Source: a virus. Taken from it: a stretch of DNA of 32,630 nt. Where the stretch lies: the IMG/VR virus record IMGVR_UViG_3300030098_003696, positions 1-32,630 of that record. One strand, given 5' to 3'. A model generated the notes under the pieces. The model made no database searches, was not told the DNA's origin, and saw nothing but the letters and a program-made list of their open reading frames with translations. The translations under genes and the position numbers were made by a program. Below are positions 1 through 7,100 of this stretch, piece after piece; within the stretch, counting starts at the first letter, position 1, and every line of letters starts with the position of its first letter.

Positions 1-1698
1 GTTTATAAGTTAGTATATGAAAAGAAGGTTTTACCAAGTATGCGTAGTTTACAGTTCGGTGGCAAACCGATTGAGATATCTCCTAACAGAGTATACAACT
101 GCGCTTATCTCCCTATTGACCATGTAGATTCATTTCATGAAGTAATGTTTTTACTTCTTGGAGGAACTGGAGTAGGGTATTCTGTTCAAAAACACCATGT
201 TAGTAAATTACCTCCTATAAATAAACCTTATGAAAAACGTAGGAGAAGATTTTTAATTGGTGATTCAATTGAAGGTTGGGCTGATGCAATTAAAGTATTA
301 ATGAAGTCTTATCTTAATGGTAAGAGTTCACGGATTGAATTTGATTACTCAGACATACGGCCTAAAGGAGCTCAACTGGTAACATCAGGTGGTAAAGCTC
401 CAGGTCCTCAACCTTTGAAAGAGTGTATTGTAAAGATCACAGGTTTACTTAGTGAGAAAGAAGATGGTGATCAGTTAACAACGTTGGAAGTACATGACAT
501 TGTTTGTCATATTGCTGATGCAGTGTTAGCTGGTGGTATACGTAGAGCAGCTTTAATAAGCTTGTTTTCCGCTGATGATCACGAAATGATTGCTTGCAAA
601 TCAGGTAATTGGTGGGAGACTAATCCGCAACGTGGTAGAGCTAATAACTCAGCATGTTTAATGAGGCATAAGATAACTAAAGAATTCTTTATGGACTTAT
701 GGAAACGTGTGGAGCTGTCAGGCGCAGGTGAACCAGGTATTTATTTAAACAATGATAAAGACTGGGGAACTAATCCATGTTGTGAGATTGCTTTACGTCC
801 ATACCAGTTTTGTAACCTATGTGAAGTTAATGCTTCAAATATAGAAAGTCAAGATGATTTCAATGCTAGGGTTAAAGCCGCTGCATTTATAGGGACGTTA
901 CAAGCTGGTTATACAGACTTCCATTATTTAAGGGAAGTATGGCAAGATACAACTGAGAAGGATGCGTTGATTGGAGTAAGTATGACAGGGATTGCTAGTG
1001 GTAGAGTATTAGGTTATGACATGACTGAAGCAGCTAATATTGTTAAAAAAGAAAACGCAAGGGTTGCAAGGAATATTGGGATTAAATCTGCAGCACGATG
1101 TACAACCGTGAAGCCTGCTGGGACAACATCTCTGGCATTAGGAACATCATCTGGTATACATGCATGGCATAACAAATATTATGTCCGTAGGATCAGGGTT
1201 GGGAAGAATGAATCTATATATAATTACTTAAATACTTATCATAGTAATTTAGTTGAAGATGATTATTTTCGACCACATGATACTGCTGTAATATCTATTC
1301 CACAGAAAGCTCCTGCTGGTTCTATACTTAGAACTGAATCTCCATTTGAACTATTAGAGAGAATAAAGAAAGTTGCTACAGAATGGGTTACACCTGGACA
1401 TCGTAAAGGTTCAAACACTCATAATGTATCAGCTACAGTTTCTCTTAAAGAAAACGAATGGGAGACTGCTGGAGAATGGATGTGGGATAATAGAGATCAT
1501 TATAATGGATTGTCTGTTTTACCTTACGATGGTGGTACATATGTACAAGCGCCATTTGAAGATATAAACGCAACCACTTATAATGAAATGTTAAAAGATC
1601 TTGAGTCAATAGATTTAACTCAGATAAAAGAAGTTGAAGACAATACAGATCTTTCAGGTGAATTAGCTTGTGCTGGTGGTGCTTGTGAAATTACTTAG
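1..1698 (+). CDS. nrdJ: Adenosylcobalamin-dependent (class II) ribonucleoside triphosphate reductase, 5' partial
   Basis: This enzyme reduces ribonucleotides to deoxyribonucleotides with a B12-derived radical, supplying precursors for phage DNA synthesis. The frame is open from base 1, so the ATG at 40 (VLPSMRSL) is internal and the true start lies outside the window. Numbering codons from base 1, all radical-chemistry residues are visible: C34 (NCAYL) and C271 as the buried redox pair, the NPCCE motif with N258, thiyl-radical C260 and E262, the phosphate-binding KPAGTTSL motif, and the C-terminal CAGGAC reducing pair (C557, C562) just before the stop. The 11-residue spacing C260-C271 and the C-x4-C tail match the monomeric Lactobacillus leichmannii type (about 739 residues). 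Here 565 codons are present, so at least about 85 N-terminal residues are missing. It ends in TAG and converges on the late operon. No intein or frameshift was seen. Confidence 0.96.
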   Translation, partial: VYKLVYEKKVLPSMRSLQFGGKPIEISPNRVYNCAYLPIDHVDSFHEVMFLLLGGTGVGYSVQKHHVSKLPPINKPYEKRRRRFLIGDSIEGWADAIKVLMKSYLNGKSSRIEFDYSDIRPKGAQLVTSGGKAPGPQPLKECIVKITGLLSEKEDGDQLTTLEVHDIVCHIADAVLAGGIRRAALISLFSADDHEMIACKSGNWWETNPQRGRANNSACLMRHKITKEFFMDLWKRVELSGAGEPGIYLNNDKDWGTNPCCEIALRPYQFCNLCEVNASNIESQDDFNARVKAAAFIGTLQAGYTDFHYLREVWQDTTEKDALIGVSMTGIASGRVLGYDMTEAANIVKKENARVARNIGIKSAARCTTVKPAGTTSLALGTSSGIHAWHNKYYVRRIRVGKNESIYNYLNTYHSNLVEDDYFRPHDTAVISIPQKAPAGSILRTESPFELLERIKKVATEWVTPGHRKGSNTHNVSATVSLKENEWETAGEWMWDNRDHYNGLSVLPYDGGTYVQAPFEDINATTYNEMLKDLESIDLTQIKEVEDNTDLSGELACAGGACEIT

Positions 1699-1716
1699 AC
1701 TTAATAACTGTAAAAT

Positions 1717-1749
1717 AAAAAGGGGACCTCGTTTTGAGATCCCCTTTTT
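1717..1749. terminator. Bidirectional intrinsic terminator between convergent transcription units
   Basis: A hairpin with arms 1717-1730 and 1736-1749 and loop GTTTT starts 18 bases after the reductase stop. The stem core is GGGGA-CTC/GAG-TCCCC, flanked by an A-run on the left and a T-run on the right, so it can act on both strands. One position (1727/1739) is a C-A mismatch when read rightward but a U-G wobble when read leftward. The leftward RNA hairpin is therefore uninterrupted. Confidence 0.9.
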
Positions 1750-1756
1750 TGGTTAC

Positions 1757-1796
1757 AGGAACATTTGGGTATGGTGCCCATTTTTATCGTGTTCCT
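1757..1796. other. Second hairpin in the convergent junction
   Basis: A 7-bp inverted repeat (AGGAACA at 1757-1763, TGTTCCT at 1790-1796) encloses a small TGGG/CCCA stem (1766-1769/1777-1780). It is followed by TTTTA on the plus strand. It lies 7 bases beyond the leftward 90-aa gene's stop codon and could be a back-up terminator or a 3' RNA-stabilising structure. The inner loop region is A/T-rich, so the fold would be weaker than its neighbour at 1717-1749. Confidence 0.45.
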
Positions 1797-1803
1797 TTTA
1801 ATA

Positions 1804-2076
1804 CTACCACTTAACTTTATCAGCCCAATAAGCAGCTGACATTTTACCTTTAGCTATATTTTTTCTATGTCTAGACTTAAAACTTTTCCTTTTCATTTTC
1901 ATTCTTTTAGATTCACCTGCCTTAGGTTTACCAGCTGTACTAGCTCCTTGTTCTCCGAATCTAATTATTTTTTCCTTACCACCTTCACAAGCTTTAACTA
2001 CATGAGATTTAGTTTTGTGCTTAGGAGTTTTCCTTGGTTTATTACAAGGTAAATCTTTTTTAATTAACCTACTCAT
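1804..2076 (-). CDS. Small basic protein of unknown function (90 aa), last gene of the late operon
   Basis: The protein is rich in Lys and Arg, especially between about residues 50 and 76, with two cysteines (C11 in DLPCN, C30 in KACEGG) and the segment IIRFGEQG. It ends in an aromatic tail, AAYWADKVKW. Charge and size suggest nucleic-acid binding or a small virion component, but no motif fixes a role. I recall similar small proteins with a RFG motif and a C-terminal Tyr-Trp tail in marine phage genomes, so it is probably conserved. Its ATG overlaps the stop of the preceding 78-aa gene in an ATGA, which implies translational coupling. It ends in TAG and faces the bidirectional terminator. Confidence 0.6.
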   Translation of the reverse strand: MSRLIKKDLPCNKPRKTPKHKTKSHVVKACEGGKEKIIRFGEQGASTAGKPKAGESKRMKMKRKSFKSRHRKNIAKGKMSAAYWADKVKW

Positions 2077-2309
2077 TTCTTTTTATTTTTTTCCATCCAT
2101 AAGCGTTGACCGGGTACATCTGTTTTATATCCTTTATACACAGTTCTTTTTCCGTTCCATACTTCAACAGCTCTATTTCTAAATGGCCCTTCTCTCCATG
2201 ATCTATCACCTAACTCGTCAGTCCATTTAGCCTTTTTAAATTCTCCTGTATATAATCCTGCAGATTCTTTATATTTACCTTCTTTTTTTAATTTTCGTTT
2301 CTTACTCAT
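2073..2309 (-). CDS. Small basic hypothetical protein (78 aa)
   Basis: Not recognised. The protein is highly charged, with Lys-rich ends (MSKKRKLKKEGK at the start, MEKNKKK at the end) around a Trp-rich centre (W29, W38, W51 and, near the end, W71). There is no signal peptide or membrane segment. The start overlaps the end of the T9SS-type gene by 8 bases and the stop overlaps the next ATG by 4 bases, so it is locked into a coupled late cluster. That tight packing is the main evidence that it is a real gene. A role as a small virion or nucleic-acid-associated protein is only a guess. Confidence 0.52.
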   Translation of the reverse strand: MSKKRKLKKEGKYKESAGLYTGEFKKAKWTDELGDRSWREGPFRNRAVEVWNGKRTVYKGYKTDVPGQRLWMEKNKKK

Positions 2310-3726
2310 AATATTTCTTTACATATGTACCATCTTGGTATATTTCTAATACCATACCTTTATAATACTGGTTTACTTCTTGCCCCATAAAGTTAACTAC
2401 TTTATCTATAATTCTTTCTGGTGAAACTATAATAACTGATATAGGATGAAATGACTCATATTGACCGTCATAATCTGTTTGTTTTAAACGATAATAAGAT
2501 AGTCCTTTTAAAGGTGAATCATCAACCGCGTTATATGACATCATTGTGTTAGTAGTACCTGCACCTTCTATAGTTTCAATTGTTTTCCATTGCTCTCCAT
2601 GTTCACTTCTTTGTATTTCAAAGTAATTATTATTTGTTTGTGAAGCTGTCACCCATTCAAGTAAAACAATAGGGTTAATATCTCCACCTAATACTTCACT
2701 GGTAAACGAAATAAGTTCTATAGGTAAAGCGTTACCACCTCCACCAAATCCAAACCTAGTATTGGGTCTTATAGAGTTTCTATATCCTATAGGTCCAGGG
2801 AAAACTCCATCATCGTAGTTATATACTACAGAGTTTGATTTAGTTGTATATTGAAACTCAGGATAACTTGAAGCCCATGATCCATGATTATTAACTACTT
2901 TAACTAGTAAGTTTCTAAACCCATCAAATTCATAAATTGTTTGCAAAGGTATTTCGTTCCAACCAGAAGCAAAATCTATTGACCCATCATAAACTTTTTT
3001 CCAAGTATCCCATGGTCCTACTCCAGGTTCAGGCATAGTAGCATCTGGAAACTCTTCTTCCAATGTCATTGCCATCCACACTTCTTGATTAGTCATTAGC
3101 ATATTTGCTCCATTAGTTACATTCCAACTTATTTTCTCTATGTCAAGTGGAGCATCACCTAATTCAGCAGCTGTATATATAGAAGCACTCCAGCTGTAAT
3201 CATAGTAACCATAACTAGGAACTCTACCATCATCTAATGCAGAGTTAGGATCACCAACCGTTACAGTATTAGGATCAACTATAACACCACCACCTCCAGA
3301 TGCGGGAGTTTTTTGTATCATTACTTCTGTCAATGTGGAATTTGAAGCACAATTATATTCATTTAAGTGTATATATAAAACACCTGTGTATCCAGCAGTA
3401 TATTTAACATATGAAGTAAAACCAGAGCATCCAGTAAAGTCATCATTAAAACCTAATAAATTACCCGCCGCATCTCTTAATGTTAATTGAGTGTCATATG
3501 AAGCTAACACACCACCAAACCCATCACACGTAGAAAATTGATACTCATCACCTGCAATTATATTAACTTGTATAACTTCACCTGCATAATTCCAAGCTGT
3601 AGCAGAACCCCAAACATTATCAGCGGGAGTATATACAGAACTTGGATAATAGTTAGTACCATTATCACACTGAGAATAAATAATTCCAGCAAGTAGTATT
3701 AATATAATTGTTACAAATCTTTTCAT
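2302..3726 (-). CDS. Secreted multi-domain protein with T9SS-cargo architecture (474 aa)
   Basis: Residues 1-19 form a Sec signal peptide ending IIYSQ, typical of flavobacterial exported proteins. Residues about 20-140 form a beta-rich domain with four cysteines (20, 67, 100, 126), similar to the PPC-like adhesion domains of Bacteroidetes surface proteins. A Gly linker (143-147) leads to a second beta domain (about 155-328) of a kind seen in Bacteroidetes secreted proteins, and a second Gly linker (327-331) follows. Residues 333-432 begin ALPIELISFTSEV and continue through NNYFEIQRS and LSYYRLKQTDYDG, the segment that commonly precedes type IX sorting tails. The last 38 residues (MGQEV, LEIYQDGTYVKKYYE) resemble the end of such a tail, but the usual PNP-containing first half is missing. 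The ATG overlaps the upstream TGA by 4 bases. It could be a host-surface modifier, an exclusion factor or a virion adhesin; which one is not decided by sequence. Confidence 0.85.
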   Translation of the reverse strand: MKRFVTIILILLAGIIYSQCDNGTNYYPSSVYTPADNVWGSATAWNYAGEVIQVNIIAGDEYQFSTCDGFGGVLASYDTQLTLRDAAGNLLGFNDDFTGCSGFTSYVKYTAGYTGVLYIHLNEYNCASNSTLTEVMIQKTPASGGGGVIVDPNTVTVGDPNSALDDGRVPSYGYYDYSWSASIYTAAELGDAPLDIEKISWNVTNGANMLMTNQEVWMAMTLEEEFPDATMPEPGVGPWDTWKKVYDGSIDFASGWNEIPLQTIYEFDGFRNLLVKVVNNHGSWASSYPEFQYTTKSNSVVYNYDDGVFPGPIGYRNSIRPNTRFGFGGGGNALPIELISFTSEVLGGDINPIVLLEWVTASQTNNNYFEIQRSEHGEQWKTIETIEGAGTTNTMMSYNAVDDSPLKGLSYYRLKQTDYDGQYESFHPISVIIVSPERIIDKVVNFMGQEVNQYYKGMVLEIYQDGTYVKKYYE

Positions 3727-4100
3727 CTTCTTTTCTTTTTCTTTGAGTTATTAGACATGATCTTACGTTCAACTTCTTTTATTTTTATTTCCATTTCATT
3801 GTCATAATCTTTATCTAACTTATGAAGCTCTTTGTCTAGTTCAACTCCTAGTTTAAACATTGTTTCCAATACTTCTTCTGCTTCATCTATCCTCTCATTA
3901 ATATCTAGTATCTCATCATTTATGGATTTATTCTTTAGATCATATTCAATCCTATTAATTTCACTAGGTGGAAGTTTCTTAGCTTCTTCAATGTCAGACT
4001 GTAAAGTAAAATACATCCCTACAAAAGATGCTGTAATTACAATAACAGCAATCACTGTTTTAAGGTCAAGTTTTAATTCAGTGTTTTCGTTTATTTTCAT
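3723..4100 (-). CDS. Small single-pass membrane protein with coiled coil (125 aa)
   Basis: A charged 14-residue N-terminus is followed by one strong membrane segment (about 15-33, VIAVIVITASFVGMYF). Then come PPSEI and a long, heptad-like, Glu/Lys-rich helix (about 45-118) and a very basic tail (KKKKRR). The layout fits a bitopic inner-membrane protein with a coiled coil on one side. Small proteins of this shape occur next to tail and ejection genes in marine phages. A holin or an inner-membrane spanin is possible, but there is no partner endolysin or outer-membrane spanin in the window. The start overlaps the giant gene's stop as TAATG, and the stop overlaps the next ATG as ATGA. Confidence 0.65.
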   Translation of the reverse strand: MKINENTELKLDLKTVIAVIVITASFVGMYFTLQSDIEEAKKLPPSEINRIEYDLKNKSINDEILDINERIDEAEEVLETMFKLGVELDKELHKLDKDYDNEMEIKIKEVERKIMSNNSKKKKRR

Positions 4101-7100
4101 TACTTATATTTTTTTCTAAGTTTAATAATGGCACGAATTCTTTTATCTTCATTGTTTAATCTACTAATCATTGAAGAACTTACTTTAAAGTCTTTTAACA
4201 TTTTGATTTGCTCATCTTTATTAGTCTTTGCTAATTCAGCATACTCTGGAGTTAACATAACAGCAGAAGGAGTATAAGTTTTATTAGTTTTATTTTTTAA
4301 TTTTTCAATTGCTTTAGCTCTTTTTTCTTTAGTATTAAGTTTCTTTATCATATTTTCAGAAACTTTATATTGTCTAAGAATATCTTTTTGTTCAGTTTCT
4401 GTCCATTTAGTTGGATCTTGTTTACCTTCAAATACTCTTCTTTCTATTTTCTCCTCTTGTTTTCTAGTCTCTCTATCTGCAGTGCTTTCCAACTCCCATT
4501 CAGCCCAACCAGATAACATAGCAACTCGTTTCCACCATTCTTGATCTGACTCCATTGCACCTCTTACATTATCCATTTTTTTAACTAACCTATCTAAAGG
4601 AATATTAGTTAAAGCAGAGATAACATATGCCCCTGATAACCAAGAGGGATCATCTAAACTCCAAGGATCTTTATCATGTTTCCAATTATTATACTCCCAA
4701 TTCTTAGCAGCTTGTCTTAACTTCCTAGCTTTAATAGATATTGGTGGAGAAAAATCTAATATATGCCAAGCTGATTCTGCATAGTCAGGTTGTTTGTCAT
4801 AATAAGAAGCATCGGGTGCAACTGATTTTTGATACTTATCATAAACATCCATTCCAATATTCTTAACAGTTAACACTGCTTGACCACCTACACCTATTCC
4901 ACGAAGCAAGTTATCTAACATGCTATTACCTATTTTATAATATTTTTCTTTCTTAGCTTCTTCCTCCTCATCATCTCCGAATCCCATAGCAAATATTGCT
5001 TGTTGTAGTGCGGTAAATAATAAATTTTGTACCATACCATAATAAACTATTTTAGATAAATTAGCTTTATAATCTCCTCTTCCGTTTATTAAATCTAATG
5101 TAGCTTTCTTTATTATTCTATTATACTGCATTGGAGTATTTGCGAATGCTAAAATAACTCTACCTAATCCACTTGCTTGTTGTTGTGATATTTTATCTGG
5201 ACGAGCAGACTGTTGAGATTCTTCAGCTGTTTCTCTAAAATCTTGGAATGCTTGAGCTTCAGCTTCTTCTTTACTCATTCCACCTTTCATTAAAGACTTA
5301 ATTCTATTCCTGTAAAAAGTAGCACCACCAGAAGCAATAGCAAAACTATCCATGATTTGTGTTACAGTAAAACCTTTTTTCAATAAGTAATTAACAACTG
5401 CTCTAGCTTTGTTCTTTTCATTTCTTGCTGCTTCAAAAATCTCAGATTCTGCTACGTTTATCTTTAAACCTTTTCTTCTATCTACTAGAAAATCAGAGTT
5501 CATTAATGTCATAAAGTCACTCCAATATTGTTTTTGATTAGCAAAAGCTCTACCTGCTCTTAATGGATTGTTATCTCCCCAATTTAAAAAGTTAATGGCA
5601 GATATAGTTTGAAGAACACCAGATCGCATGTTTAAGAACATTACAGTACCAACAGAGTTATTAATATAATCTAATAATCTATTTTCTAATCTATTCCCAG
5701 TGGAAGTTCTATTCTTACCACTCTTCATTCTACGTATACTATCTTCCAATGCTTCTCTATATCTAGTACCAAATAAAGCTTCAATTTTATTTAAGTTCTT
5801 TTCAGAAAATATAAGATCTACATTTTCTCTCCATTGTTCTAAATACTTATCTCTTTTATTTGTATTTAATCCTTCAACCAGATCAGTTGTTATACTACCA
5901 GCTAACCAATTCTTACCTGGATAAGCATAACCATCACCTTTGTTAATAGCAATTAATTGATCTACAAACACTTGTAATCCTGGATTATCTTCCATGAATT
6001 TTCTAAACTCTGCCATATCTCTTTTAGATAGATCAGCTACTTCTATTCCTTGCTGATCCCAAGCCATCACTCTTGCTACATCTTCATATGTAAAGTTGTC
6101 TATAGCTTTTTTCTTTAAGTTTTTAGGTATAGATCCAGATTTAATTAACTCTTTTTTCAAAGCGTTAAAGTCGTTCATCATTGTAACTCTATCAGTAGAT
6201 AAGTCATTCATACCTCTTGCGTATGGATTTAATAAATGCTCTTTAAACCAAGCCATCTGAGCATCCCCTACTTTTCCTTTACCTAAAAATCTATATAATA
6301 ACCCAGTGAAATCTTCTGCTGATGGCGGTATTAAGAATTTAAACTTACCTTTACCCGCACCCATTGTTTGTGCTCTAGCAGCTGAATATTCTTTATACCA
6401 ATCAACACCAGTTTTTTGTTCTATTATTTTGTTAAAATCTTTATCTACATTTTTACTAAATTTAACTTTAGCTTGCTGAACTTTAGATTTTACATCGATA
6501 ACATCTAATACTTTTTTAACTGCATTTACGTTTTTTATAGCATCATCTGCAAAATAAAAATCATTATATCCATCTGCAGCTTTATCTACAATCCAACCTG
6601 ATTTAGCTAATGGAGAACTATCTCCTAATCCAGTTATATTTTTTAATGGTATTTCTAATCCTATACTATCTAAAAATTCTTTAATTGCTGGTGCAGCTTC
6701 CATAGCTCTTGCCGTAAGAACAAATACATCTTCTGTACCTCTTGCATCTTGAATCTTTTTAGCCACTTCAAATAATGGACCTTTCTTACCTTCCATTACT
6801 TTGTTAAATTCAGAGAAATCAAACTCAGCTCCTTGCTCTAACATTTCCGTACCACGTTTAGCAAATTCTTCTGCTGTTAATTTTCCTTTTTTACCATCCG
6901 GCATTGTATATAATACATTACTTTTAGTCTGAGCTAATGTATCATCAAAATCAAATACCCTAATCTTTTTAACTGGAGCATTAGGATCACGAGCTATATT
7001 TAAAGCTTTATCCATTATCCCTGCTTCTCTAAGTATTTCAGAGTTAGGTAATGACTTAGACATTTTCACTACACCGCTACCATCTAATGATTTTATATTA

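Noticed and set aside
6938-6952. DFDDT in the giant protein as an RNA-polymerase DxDGD-type catalytic motif, as in crAss-like giant proteins.
   Set aside because: It lacks the third Asp spacing and is followed by LTAR and FADD motifs in HAD order, so it is a HAD phosphatase motif.
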